NCBI GenBank assembly: GCA_030758115.1 | Contig: JANREX010000026.1 | Location: forward strand, 47,416-111,415 | Origin: Paracoccaceae bacterium | GTDB taxonomy: Bacteria > Pseudomonadota > Alphaproteobacteria > Rhodobacterales > Rhodobacteraceae | Direction: 5' to 3' | Length of the DNA: 64,000 nucleotides | Part shown: in pieces, positions 41,988-50,814 of the stretch | Layout: each line of letters begins with the position of its first letter | Position numbering within the stretch: the stretch's first letter is position 1 | Program-made: the position numbers and the translations under genes | Notes under the pieces: model-generated | Database searches by the model: none | What the model was told of the DNA's origin: nothing | The model's input: only the letters and a program-made list of their open reading frames with translations

Positions 41988-44249
41988 CTAGCCGCATTTG
42001 GAATGGCCGCAACTGGCGCAGGTCATGCAGCCCTCGACCATCCGCATCTCGTATTGCCCGCAGGACGGGCAGGCCTTGCCGCGTGGGGCGTCAAGGCCCA
42101 CGACCTTGGCCTGCGGGTCGGCCTTCAGGCCCATCCCCTCGCCTGCGATGAACCCGATCGAGATCATGTGCCGTTCGATCACCCCGCCGATGGCCGCCAG
42201 GATCGAGGGGATGTATTTGCCCCCCATCCAGGCCCCGCCACGCGGATCGAAAACGGCTTTCAGCTCCTCGACGACAAAGGACACATCGCCGCCGCGCCGG
42301 AACACGGCCGAGATCATCCGCGTCAGGGCCACGGTCCAGGCGAAATGCTCCATGTTCTTGGAGTTGATGAACACCTCGAAGGGGCGGCGGTGGCCGTTGA
42401 TGATGATGTCGTTGACCGTCAGGTAGATCGCATGCTCGCTGTCGGGCCATTTCAGCTTGTAGGTGTTGCCCTCCAGCGCCTGCGGGCGGTCCAGAGGCTC
42501 GGACATGTAGATGACATCGGCGCCCTGGTCGGCCTCGGGCACCTTTTCGGTGGTCTCGGACACGCTCAGAACCGACCCGGTCACGTCATTGGGCCGGTAG
42601 GTCGTGCAGCCCTTGCAGCCGCTTTCATAGGCGGCCATGTAGACCTCCTTGAAGGCGTCAAAGCTGATGTCCTCGGGGCAGTTGATGGTCTTGGAGATCG
42701 AACTGTCGACCCATTTCTGCGCGGCCGCCTGCATGCGCACATGGTCCAGCGGGGCCAGCGTCTGGGCATTCACGAAATAGTCGGGCAGTTCCGCATCGCC
42801 GAATTTCTCGCGCCACATCTGGACGGCGTAATCGACGACTTCCTCTTCGGTGCGGCTGCCGTCCTTCTGCAGGACCTTGCGGGTATAGGCATAGGCGAAG
42901 ACAGGCTCGATCCCGGATGACACATTGCCGGCGTAAAGGCTGATGGTGCCCGTGGGTGCGATCGAGGTCAGCAGTGCGTTGCGGATGCCGTGGGTGCGGA
43001 TCGCATCGCGCACGTCTTCGTCCATCATCCGCATGTTGCCCGAGGCCAGGTATTTCTCGGCATCGAACAGCGGGAATGCGCCCTTTTCCTTCGCAAGGTC
43101 CACCGACGCCAGATAGGCGGCGCGGGCGATCGCGTGCAACCATTCCTCGGTCTGACGCGCCGCTTCCTCGGATCCGTAGCGCAGACCCACCATCAGAAGC
43201 GCGTCCGCCAGCCCCGTCACACCCAGGCCGATGCGGCGCTTGGCCTGGGCTTCCTGCGCCTGCGCGTCCAGCGGGAAACGGCTGGCATCGACCACATTGT
43301 CCATCATCCGCACGGCAACGGCGACCAGATCGGTCAGTTGCTTGGGATCAAGGCGGGCCTTCTTGCCAAAGGGGTCGCTGACCAGCCGCGCCATGTTGAT
43401 CGAGCCCAGCAGACAGGCGCCATAGGGCGGCAGGGGCTGCTCACCGCAGGGATTGGTGGCGGCGATGGTTTCGACATAATTGAGGTTGTTGGCCTCATTG
43501 ATCCGGTCGATGAAGATCACGCCGGGTTCGGCGAAATCATAGGTGCTTTTCATGATCTTGTTCCACAGATCACGCGCCTGCACCGTGTGATAGACCTTGC
43601 CCTCGAATTGCAGGTCCCAGGGCGCATCGGCCTTGACGGCCTCCATGAAGGGATCGGTCACCAGCACCGACAGGTTGAACATGCGCAACCGCGCCGCGTC
43701 TGATTTCGCGGTGATGAAGGCCTCGATATCCGGATGGTCGCAGCGCATCGTGGCCATCATCGCCCCGCGGCGCGAGCCTGCGGACATGATCGTGCGGCAC
43801 ATCGCATCCCAGACATCCATGAAGGACAAGGGGCCCGAGGCATCGGCGGCCACGCCCTTTACCTCGGCCCCGCGCGGACGGATGGTGCTGAAATCATAGC
43901 CGATCCCGCCGCCCTGCTGCATGGTCAGCGCGGCCTCTTTCAGCATGTCGAAGATGCCCGCCATGCTGTCGGGAATCGTGCCCATGACGAAGCAGTTGAA
44001 CAGCGTGACCCGCCGCCCGGTGCCGGCGCCTGCCGTGATGCGCCCGGCGGGCAGATATTTGAAATCCTCAAGTGCCGCGTAGAATCTGTCTTCCCAGACG
44101 GCGCTGTCCTGTTCGACCTGCGCCAGCGACCGCGCGATGCGCCGCCATGTATCCTCGACCGAGCGGTCGATGGGCGTTCCATCCGCCTGTTTGAACCGGT
44201 ATTTCATGTCCCAGATCTGTTCGGAAATAGGGGCGGCAAAACGGGTCAT
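41988..44249 (-). CDS. nrdJ: Adenosylcobalamin-dependent ribonucleotide reductase (class II)
   Basis: A 753-residue vitamin B12-dependent enzyme that reduces ribonucleotides without oxygen. The catalytic region contains NPCGEQPLPPYGACLLGS with the Cys and Glu of the finger loop. Earlier is GIGYDFSTIRPRGAEV. The C-terminal tail carries zinc-like pairs CPSCG and CMTCASCGHSKCG. The tail cysteines are expected to re-reduce the active site. The presence of cobP at 19 kb fits its B12 need. I saw no cobalamin riboswitch upstream. The start is ATG 44249, MTRFAAPISEQIWDMKYR. Confidence 0.97.
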   Translation of the reverse strand: MTRFAAPISEQIWDMKYRFKQADGTPIDRSVEDTWRRIARSLAQVEQDSAVWEDRFYAALEDFKYLPAGRITAGAGTGRRVTLFNCFVMGTIPDSMAGIFDMLKEAALTMQQGGGIGYDFSTIRPRGAEVKGVAADASGPLSFMDVWDAMCRTIMSAGSRRGAMMATMRCDHPDIEAFITAKSDAARLRMFNLSVLVTDPFMEAVKADAPWDLQFEGKVYHTVQARDLWNKIMKSTYDFAEPGVIFIDRINEANNLNYVETIAATNPCGEQPLPPYGACLLGSINMARLVSDPFGKKARLDPKQLTDLVAVAVRMMDNVVDASRFPLDAQAQEAQAKRRIGLGVTGLADALLMVGLRYGSEEAARQTEEWLHAIARAAYLASVDLAKEKGAFPLFDAEKYLASGNMRMMDEDVRDAIRTHGIRNALLTSIAPTGTISLYAGNVSSGIEPVFAYAYTRKVLQKDGSRTEEEVVDYAVQMWREKFGDAELPDYFVNAQTLAPLDHVRMQAAAQKWVDSSISKTINCPEDISFDAFKEVYMAAYESGCKGCTTYRPNDVTGSVLSVSETTEKVPEADQGADVIYMSEPLDRPQALEGNTYKLKWPDSEHAIYLTVNDIIINGHRRPFEVFINSKNMEHFAWTVALTRMISAVFRRGGDVSFVVEELKAVFDPRGGAWMGGKYIPSILAAIGGVIERHMISIGFIAGEGMGLKADPQAKVVGLDAPRGKACPSCGQYEMRMVEGCMTCASCGHSKCG

Positions 44250-44444
44250 GGCAGGGTCCTCGGATCAGCGGGCGAATGGGGTGCAGGCCTGTCGGTCGCG
44301 ACGGCGCGGCGGCTTGCGGAAGGCCTTTCAAGATAGGCCGCGGACCGGTCCGGGTCAACGGCGCAGACGCGCATTTTGGCAGGGCATCAGCCCTTGATAT
44401 CGCGGCCTGCGCGGCTATGATCCACAACCACTGGGGAAAATGAC

Positions 44445-44876
44445 ATGCCGGAAGCTCTGCATCTGATCAAGCTGTCCGTCGGCACCGAAGGGGTCGAGGA
44501 CCTGGCCGCATGGCAGGCCAGTGCGCGGGCCAAGGGGCCGGACGGCCTGCCGCGCCATGTCACCCGCATGTGGCCCAAGCGCGAGGCCGAAATCCTGGAC
44601 GGCGGGTCGATCTACTGGGTGATCAAGGGCGTCCTGATGTGCCGCCAGCGCATCCTGCGGCTGGACGAGGTGACAGGCAGCGACGGCATCCGCCGCTGTG
44701 CGATCGTGCTGGACCCTGAACTGATCCGCACGACACAGGCCCTCAAGCGTCCGTTCCAGGGATGGCGTTACCTGACCGCCAAGGACGCGCCCGCCGATCT
44801 GCCCAAAGGGCGCGCCGACGAGCAGGCGCTGCCATCGGAACTGAGCGCCGCGCTGGCCGATCTGGGCGTTCTCTGA
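44445..44876 (+). CDS. DUF1489 family protein
   Basis: A 143-residue protein with the DUF1489 pattern: LHLIKLSVGTEGVEDL at the start, TRMWPKREAEILDGGSIYWV in the centre, and PFQGWRYL near the end. The family is widespread in alphaproteobacteria and has no known function. The gene diverges from nrdJ; the intergenic region is about 195 bp. No membrane segment is seen. Confidence 0.88.
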   Translation: MPEALHLIKLSVGTEGVEDLAAWQASARAKGPDGLPRHVTRMWPKREAEILDGGSIYWVIKGVLMCRQRILRLDEVTGSDGIRRCAIVLDPELIRTTQALKRPFQGWRYLTAKDAPADLPKGRADEQALPSELSAALADLGVL

Positions 44877-44986
44877 CAGGCCCGCACCGCTGGACGGCAC
44901 GAGAATTTTGCCCAGGCCACTGACAACACGCTTGAAACGGGCAATGGCCGGACGCATGCTGCGCGCATCCTTCAGGACATGACAGA

Positions 44987-46252
44987 ATGCTCCGCCCGCA
45001 ACTGCTGACCAGTCTTTCGACCTATTCGAAAGCGACCCTCCGGGCCGATATATTCGCAGGCATCACCGTGGCCATGGTGGCCCTTCCGCTGTCGCTGGCC
45101 ATTGCCATCGCCTCCGGTGCGACGCCTGCGCAGGGCCTGATCACCGCCATCGTGGCGGGTTTCCTGATTTCGGCCCTCGGTGGCAGCACCGTGCAGATCG
45201 GCGGGCCGACCGGGGCCTTCATCGTCGTGGTGGCCGGCGTGATCGCGCAGCATGGCTATGACGGTCTGGTGCTGGCCACGGCGATGGCCGGGGTGATCCT
45301 GCTGGTCGCGGGATGGCTGCGCGCAGGCAGCCTGATCGCGCATGTTCCCGAAGCCGTGGTGAACGGTTTCACCATCGGGATCGCAGTCTTGATCGCGGCC
45401 AGCCAGATCAAGGACCTGATGGGGCTGTCGCTGGCCAATGAACCTGCGGAACTGCTGCACAAGATCCCGGCGCTCTGGGCCGCGCGCGACACGTTCAGCA
45501 TTGCGGCTTTCGGTGTCGGCCTTGCGACGATGATTCTGATCGTGCTGTTCCGCCGCGCGGCACCGCGCCTGCCCGGCCTGATCGTGGCGCTGGCCCTGAC
45601 ATCGGGCGCGGCTGCAATGCTGGCGCTGCCGGTCGAGACGATCGCGGCCCGCTTCGGCGCATTGCCGCGCAGCCTGCCGCTGCCTGCCATGCCTGATCTG
45701 TCGCTGAACCGGATGGTCGAGGTCTTGCCCTCGGCCCTCGTGATCGCCTTCCTGGCCGGCATCGAATCCCTGCTGTCGGCGGTCGTGGCCGATCGCATGA
45801 CCGGGGCCCGGCACAAGCCCAATGCCGAAGTTGTCGCGCAGGGTGCGGCGAACCTGGCCTCGGCGGCCTTTGGCGGGTTGCCCGCGACCGGGGCAATCGC
45901 GCGCACCGCGACCAATGTGCGCGCGGGCGGGCAGACGCCCGTGGCGGGCATGATCCACGCTGTCGCGATCCTGGCGATGATGATGCTGGCGGCCGGCCCG
46001 ACCGGCATGCTGGCGATGCCCGCCATGGCCGGGCTTTTGATCCTGACCGCCTGGAACATGGCAGAGCCGCACAAATGGGGCGCATGGATGCGCGAGCGGC
46101 CCTCGGACCGGGTGCTTTTGCTGCTGACAATGGCCCTGACCGTTCTGGTCGATCTGACGGTCGCCATCGGGGTCGGTGTCGCCCTGGGTCTGGCGCTGAA
46201 ACTGCGTGCCGGGCGCACCAAGCCGGAAACCTTCGATCCGCGCCGGATGTAG
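44987..46252 (+). CDS. SulP/SLC26 family anion transporter lacking a STAS domain
   Basis: A 421-residue transporter with 12-14 membrane helices. SulP signatures are GITVAMVALPLSLAIAIASG, the GGSTVQIGGPTGAF segment and a late AAFGGLPATGAIARTATNVRAGG. Full SulP proteins end in a cytoplasmic STAS domain of about 120 residues; here the protein stops directly after the last helix (ending FDPRRM). The stop TAG at 46250 and the short distance to hisG confirm that no STAS follows. Likely substrates are sulfate, bicarbonate or carboxylates, undecided. Confidence 0.85.
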   Translation: MLRPQLLTSLSTYSKATLRADIFAGITVAMVALPLSLAIAIASGATPAQGLITAIVAGFLISALGGSTVQIGGPTGAFIVVVAGVIAQHGYDGLVLATAMAGVILLVAGWLRAGSLIAHVPEAVVNGFTIGIAVLIAASQIKDLMGLSLANEPAELLHKIPALWAARDTFSIAAFGVGLATMILIVLFRRAAPRLPGLIVALALTSGAAAMLALPVETIAARFGALPRSLPLPAMPDLSLNRMVEVLPSALVIAFLAGIESLLSAVVADRMTGARHKPNAEVVAQGAANLASAAFGGLPATGAIARTATNVRAGGQTPVAGMIHAVAILAMMMLAAGPTGMLAMPAMAGLLILTAWNMAEPHKWGAWMRERPSDRVLLLLTMALTVLVDLTVAIGVGVALGLALKLRAGRTKPETFDPRRM

Positions 46253-46258
46253 GCGGGG

Positions 46259-46954
46259 TCAGTCGACTTCGATCATCCGGCACAGCTGCTTGAGCGTCTC
46301 GCGATCGGGCTCGTCCATTTCGGCCGCACGGCTGCGATAGAGCGTGGCCTGCGACCGCAGGATCAACCCGTCGCGCAGCATCTTGAGGTGATTGGCGCGC
46401 AGGGTCTCGCCTGTCGAGGTGATATCGGCCACCGCCTCGGCGGTTTCGAATTTCACCGTGCCTTCGGTAGCACCCTGGCTGTCCACCAGCGCATAGTCGG
46501 CCACACCCGCATTGCGCAGGAAATCGCGCACAAGGCGGTGATATTTCGTGGCAATCCGCATGCGGAAGCCGCGCCGCTTGCGAAAGGCGGCGGCAGCGGC
46601 GTCAAGATCGTCAAGCGTGTCGACATCGACCCAGGCGGCGGGCACCGCGATGATCAGATCGGCATGGCCGAACCCGAGCTCGGCCAGTTCCTGCACCTGC
46701 TGGTCCCATTGGCCCAGCTTTTCACGCACCAGATCCGTCCCGGTCACGCCAAGGTGGATGCGCCCTGCAGCCAGTTCGCGCGGGATCTCACCCGCCGACA
46801 AGAGCACCAGTTCCACATTGGCGATACCCTCGACCGCGCCGGCATATTCGCGCTCCGAGGCGCTGCGCGACAGCGTGACGCCACGGGACGCGAACCATTC
46901 GAAGGTCTTTTCCATCAGCCGCCCCTTGGACGGCACCCCCAGCTTGATCGTCAT
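46259..46954 (-). CDS. hisG: ATP phosphoribosyltransferase, short form
   Basis: A 231-residue HisG of the short type, which lacks the C-terminal regulatory domain and needs HisZ. It catalyses the first step of histidine synthesis. Motifs: LGVPSKGRLMEKTFEWF at the start, the GVTGTDLVRE block, and the PRPP-binding region around DSQGATEGTVKFETAEAVADITSTGETL. It overlaps hisZ by ATGA and ends six bases from the convergent SulP gene. Confidence 0.96.
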   Translation of the reverse strand: MTIKLGVPSKGRLMEKTFEWFASRGVTLSRSASEREYAGAVEGIANVELVLLSAGEIPRELAAGRIHLGVTGTDLVREKLGQWDQQVQELAELGFGHADLIIAVPAAWVDVDTLDDLDAAAAAFRKRRGFRMRIATKYHRLVRDFLRNAGVADYALVDSQGATEGTVKFETAEAVADITSTGETLRANHLKMLRDGLILRSQATLYRSRAAEMDEPDRETLKQLCRMIEVD

Positions 46955-48063
46955 GATGCGGCCCTCAGATCCAGCAACAGGCCCGGACGGATCACGCCCC
47001 CCACGGCAGGAATTTCCGCGCCCTGCCCCAGCACGCGGGTCAGCGCGTCATAGCGCCCGCCCGAGGCGACAGGTGGCAGATCGCTGCGCCCCTCGGCGTA
47101 GAAGCCGAAAACGAAACCATCGTAATATTCCATCGAGGTGCGGCCATAGCTTGCCTCGAATTCCAGCGCGTCGACGTCGATGCCACGCGCCGACAAGGCC
47201 GCGACCCGTGCCGTCAGCCGTGACATGGCGGGAATGATCGCGGGCATGTCGACCGAGATGTCGCGCAGATGCTCCAGCGCGAAGGGCAGCGTCTCGCGTA
47301 TGCCAAGGATGGCGTCCAGCAGCGCCACCTCGTTCTCGCTGATCGGCGGGGTGGCGGCATCCTCGCGCAGGGCGGCGATACGCGCCTCGATATCGGCGCG
47401 GTCGCGCAAGCCGACCAGGGGCGCGCAATCGGCCCAGGGATCGGCCGCCGCCAGCAGCGCCAGCCGCGTTTCCGGCACCGCCGCGCGGCCCGAATAACGA
47501 TCCAGCAGTGCACGGAAGCGGCGCGGGCGCCAGATGTGGCGGCGCAGGGCGGCCTTGCGCGCGTCCGTGGTGTCCAGACCTTCCACAGCCGCGGCCAGAA
47601 TGCCGATATCGCCGGTGGCGGCGCGCAGCGGCAGATCCCCCAGCGCCTGGCGGATCAGGGCGAATACCTCTGCATCGGCGGCGGCGGGGTCAGCCCGGTC
47701 GAAGACTTCATAGCCGGTCTGGAAATATTCATTGGCGCGGTCGGGAAAGTCCTCCTGCCGCCGAAAGACCTCGCCCGAATAGGTGTAGCGCGCGGGTTCC
47801 GCGCCATGGGCCATGTGCATCTGCACCACCGGCACCGTGAAATCCGGGCGCAGCATCTGTTCGCCCCTCACGGCATCCGATGTCACATAGGCGCGGGCGC
47901 GGATATCCTCGCCATAAAGGTCCAGCAGGGTATCGGCGGGTTGCAGCACCGGGGGGTCCACAACCTGTGCGCCCGCGGCCTCGAAGACGGCGCGCAGGCG
48001 TGTCGCCTCGTCACGGATGGCGCTGCGCGCCGCGGTGCGTCTGGCGGCGGTATCAGGCATCAT
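46951..48063 (-). CDS. hisZ: ATP phosphoribosyltransferase regulatory subunit
   Basis: A 370-residue paralogue of histidyl-tRNA synthetase without aminoacylation function. It forms the HisZ-HisG complex and confers histidine feedback. Class II synthetase-like blocks remain ([54 protein letters not shown]), but the C-terminal anticodon-binding domain is absent. It is coupled to hisS (4 bp) and hisG (4 bp). Confidence 0.93.
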   Translation of the reverse strand: MMPDTAARRTAARSAIRDEATRLRAVFEAAGAQVVDPPVLQPADTLLDLYGEDIRARAYVTSDAVRGEQMLRPDFTVPVVQMHMAHGAEPARYTYSGEVFRRQEDFPDRANEYFQTGYEVFDRADPAAADAEVFALIRQALGDLPLRAATGDIGILAAAVEGLDTTDARKAALRRHIWRPRRFRALLDRYSGRAAVPETRLALLAAADPWADCAPLVGLRDRADIEARIAALREDAATPPISENEVALLDAILGIRETLPFALEHLRDISVDMPAIIPAMSRLTARVAALSARGIDVDALEFEASYGRTSMEYYDGFVFGFYAEGRSDLPPVASGGRYDALTRVLGQGAEIPAVGGVIRPGLLLDLRAAS

Positions 48064-49559
48064 CCCTGCCCTTCAAGAATGTCCAGCACCTTGGCCACCA
48101 TCTGGTCGCGCGGCACCTCGTACTGGCTGGGGCGGCTTTGCCATTCCTCGAGCGTGGCGTTCTCGGCGATCTGCGCGCCAAGGATCAGGTCCTTGATCTG
48201 CACCACGCCCCGCGCCTTTTCGTCCCCACCTTCGATGATGGCGACGGGCGAGGCGCGCTTGTCGGCGTATTTCAACTGGTTGCCGAACTGCTTGGGGTTG
48301 CCCAGATAGACCTCGGCCCGGATGCCGGCGCGGCGCAATTCACCCGCCATCGCCTGGTAATCGGCCATGCGGTCGCGATCCATCACGGTCACCACGACCG
48401 GGCCCTGTTCGCTGGCCTGCATCCGGCCCTTTTCGCGCAACGCCGCCAGAAGGCGGTCCACGCCGATGGAGACGCCCGTCGCGGGCACTTCCTGCCCGGT
48501 GAAGCGCTTGACCAGATCGTCATAGCGCCCGCCACCCGCGACCGAGCCGAATTGCCGCTTGCGACCCTTTTCATCAAAGATCTCGAAGGTCAGTTCCGCC
48601 TCGAACACCGGGCCGGTATAGTAGCCAAGCCCGCGCACCACCGAGGGGTCGATCACGATGCGGTCGGGGCCGTATCCCTGTGCGGCGACCAGATCCGCGA
48701 TCTGCGCCAGTTCGTCGACACCCTGCGCCCCGATGGCAGATGCGCCCACGGCGGCGCGCAGATTGTCCAGCGTGTCGGCCATGCTGTCGGCCTTCGAGGT
48801 CAGGAAGGCGATCACGGGTTCGGCCTGTGCCGCATCCAGACCCACACCGTCGATGAAGGCGCCCGAGGCGTCCAGCCGTCCCTTGGTCAGCAGTTCGCGC
48901 ACACCCGCCTCGCCGACCTTGTCGAACTTGTCGATGGTGCGCAGAACGGCATCGCGAGCCTCGCCCTCGGGCAGGCCCATCACTTCGAGGATGCCGTTCA
49001 GAACCTTGCGGTTATTGATCCGCACGATGTAGTCGCCACGCGGAATGCCCACTTCCTCCAGCGTATCGGCCAGCATCGCGCAGATCTCGGCATCGGCCGC
49101 GACGCTCGCGGCGCCCACCGTATCGGCATCGCATTGATAGAACTGGCGGAACCGACCCGGACCGGGCTTTTCATTGCGCCAGACCGGCCCCATGGCGTAG
49201 CGGCGATAGGGCAGCGGCAGATCGTTGCGGTGCTGGGCATAGACCCGCGCCAGGGGCGCTGTCAGGTCATAGCGCAGGGCCAGCCAGTCGCCGGGTTTCG
49301 CGTTCTCGCCCTCGTGCTCGGGATCTTCCTGCCAGGCGAAGACACCCGCGTTCGGGCGATCCACATCGGGCAGGAACTTGCCCAGCGCCTCGACCGTTTC
49401 CACCGCCGAGGATTCGAGCGCGTCAAAGCCATAGCGATGATAGACCTGCGCGATCGTGGCCAGCATCCGGCTGCGCATCGTCACATCGGCGCCAAAGTAA
49501 TCGCGAAACCCTTTCGGCGTTTCGGCACGCGGGCGCGGGGTCTTCTTGTCCTTGGCCAT
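48060..49559 (-). CDS. hisS: Histidyl-tRNA synthetase
   Basis: A 499-residue class II synthetase. Motif 1 lies in [18 protein letters not shown], motif 2 in [22 protein letters not shown], and motif 3 in [13 protein letters not shown]. The anticodon-binding domain covers about residues 390-490. The family varies in length; this one is of the long type typical of alphaproteobacteria. It heads the hisS-hisZ-hisG operon. The leader contains a GGTCTTGGGCGGGGC tandem repeat just upstream of the start. Confidence 0.96.
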   Translation of the reverse strand: MAKDKKTPRPRAETPKGFRDYFGADVTMRSRMLATIAQVYHRYGFDALESSAVETVEALGKFLPDVDRPNAGVFAWQEDPEHEGENAKPGDWLALRYDLTAPLARVYAQHRNDLPLPYRRYAMGPVWRNEKPGPGRFRQFYQCDADTVGAASVAADAEICAMLADTLEEVGIPRGDYIVRINNRKVLNGILEVMGLPEGEARDAVLRTIDKFDKVGEAGVRELLTKGRLDASGAFIDGVGLDAAQAEPVIAFLTSKADSMADTLDNLRAAVGASAIGAQGVDELAQIADLVAAQGYGPDRIVIDPSVVRGLGYYTGPVFEAELTFEIFDEKGRKRQFGSVAGGGRYDDLVKRFTGQEVPATGVSIGVDRLLAALREKGRMQASEQGPVVVTVMDRDRMADYQAMAGELRRAGIRAEVYLGNPKQFGNQLKYADKRASPVAIIEGGDEKARGVVQIKDLILGAQIAENATLEEWQSRPSQYEVPRDQMVAKVLDILEGQG

Positions 49560-49572
49560 GTCTGGCTCCCTC

Positions 49573-49609
49573 GGTCTTGGGCGGGGCGGTCTTGGGCGGG
49601 GCGGTCTTG
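49573..49609. repeat. Tandem 15-bp repeat in the hisS leader
   Basis: GGTCTTGGGCGGGGC occurs twice head to tail (49573-49587, 49588-49602) and is followed by a partial third copy GGTCTTG (49603-49609). It lies 14-50 bases upstream of hisS on the opposite reading. It is probably a slippage product and could affect the hisS leader. No function is inferred. Confidence 0.7.
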
Positions 49610-49689
49610 TCCGGCTTGCCTCTACCGGATGCAGGCCAAGGGGGCAAGCGGGGCAAGCCTTATTGGTCCGCGCGCATGGGGTTGTCCGC

Positions 49690-49723
49690 GCGCATGAGTA
49701 TTTGGAGAACGATGAAAGGGCCG
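49690..49723 (+). repeat. GATATTT-family dispersed repeat, degenerate copy E
   Basis: GCGCATGAGTATTTGGAGAA followed by CGATGAAAGGGCCG ends two bases before the stop codon complement of the enoyl-CoA hydratase gene. It closely matches copy F (60795-60830) and more loosely copies A and B. A TCCGCGCGCATG direct repeat (49667-49678 and 49685-49696) precedes and overlaps it. Confidence 0.65.
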
Positions 49724-49724
49724 C

Positions 49725-50528
49725 TCAAAGGTCGTCGAACCGTCCCGACCGCCCCTGCCCGCCGGCAAAGCGCGAGGCCCCCGCGCGCCCTTCGGCAGCG
49801 AACATCGTGGCCGAGGCCCATTCGCGGCGCAAGGCCACCGCCAGATCCGCGGGCGGCATCCGTGCAGACAGGAAATCGGCCCGCATGCAGCCCTGGGGAA
49901 AGCGGGTCAGCGATTGCGCCAGATCCAGCGCCGCCGCCAGCGCCTGCCCCTGTGGCACGATCCGGTCGGCCAGGCCCATCGCATGGGCTTCTTCGGCATC
50001 CACAGGGCGCCCTGTCAGGATCAGGTCATTGGCCCGGCCCTGCCCCACCACGCGCGGCAGGCGGAAAGTGCCCCCGTCGATCAGCGGCACGCCCCAGCGG
50101 CGGCAATAGATGCCCATCACCGCGCCCTGCGCCATGATGCGCATGTCGCACCAGGCGGCAAGCTCCATCCCGCCCGCCACGGCGGGCCCTTCGATCGCGG
50201 CGATCACGGGCTTTGACAGCATCAGCCGCGATGGCCCCATCGGGCCGGGCCGGGGCTGACCCACCGGATCGGTCCAGTCATCGGGGATATCGACCGCCTC
50301 GATCCAGGCGGCGGCCGATCCATCGGCCGCGGTCTTGAGGTCGAAGCCTGCGCAAAAGGCACCATCCGCACCGGTCAGGATCATCACGTCGATATCGCCA
50401 TCGGCCTCCAGCGCCATGAAGGCATCGAAAAGCGCCTGCGCCGTGGCCGGATTGACCGCGTTGCGCGCCTGTGGCCGGTCGATCGTGACCACCGCCACCC
50501 GATCCTGCCGTTCCACCCTGACTGTCAT
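49725..50528 (-). CDS. Enoyl-CoA hydratase/isomerase family protein
   Basis: A 267-residue crotonase-fold protein. The oxyanion-hole region AFCAGFDLKTAADG and the second block AAIEGPAVAGGMELAAWCDMRI are present. In the position of the usual second catalytic Glu there is YCRRWGVPLIDGG, with neither of the paired Glu residues of a classic hydratase obvious. This hints at an isomerase, hydrolase or other crotonase-family activity. The start is ATG 50528 (MTVRVERQDRVAVVTIDRP). It diverges from slyX. Confidence 0.87.
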   Translation of the reverse strand: MTVRVERQDRVAVVTIDRPQARNAVNPATAQALFDAFMALEADGDIDVMILTGADGAFCAGFDLKTAADGSAAAWIEAVDIPDDWTDPVGQPRPGPMGPSRLMLSKPVIAAIEGPAVAGGMELAAWCDMRIMAQGAVMGIYCRRWGVPLIDGGTFRLPRVVGQGRANDLILTGRPVDAEEAHAMGLADRIVPQGQALAAALDLAQSLTRFPQGCMRADFLSARMPPADLAVALRREWASATMFAAEGRAGASRFAGGQGRSGRFDDL

Positions 50529-50588
50529 GGCCTGTCCTTCCCTGTGATCCGCCCCCATGCTAAGCACAGCATCGCAAAAGGAGGCGCG

Positions 50589-50783
50589 ATGCAACACCTT
50601 GAGGAAAAGCTGGCCCATCTGATCCGCACGGTCGATGACCTGTCGGATGTCGTTGCCGCACAGCAGACCGAGATCGACCGCCTGACCCGGCGGGTCGAGA
50701 TGCTGATGCACCGCGAGGCGGAACGCGAAAGCGCCGCGGGCGATGGCGTGATCCTGGCCGATCAACGCCCGCCGCACTGGTAG
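50589..50783 (+). CDS. slyX: SlyX family protein
   Basis: A 64-residue protein, almost entirely a coiled coil (HLEEKLAHLIRTVDDLSDVV, then QTEIDRLTRRVEMLMHR) with the SlyX ending PPHW. The function of SlyX is unknown. An ideal AAAAGGAGG precedes ATG 50589. It sits between the enoyl-CoA hydratase gene and the convergent dnaE stop, 31 bp away. Confidence 0.9.
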   Translation: MQHLEEKLAHLIRTVDDLSDVVAAQQTEIDRLTRRVEMLMHREAERESAAGDGVILADQRPPHW

Positions 50784-50814
50784 GCGTCCTCCGCGGATCA
50801 GCGCTGGCGAGGGA

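Noticed and set aside
44250..44444. Possible cobalamin riboswitch in front of nrdJ
   Set aside because: I looked for the conserved B12-box-like core on the minus strand and did not find it; nothing supports a riboswitch.
49573..49609. CRISPR-like array upstream of hisS
   Set aside because: The units are only 15 bp, directly tandem and without spacers, and no cas gene is near.
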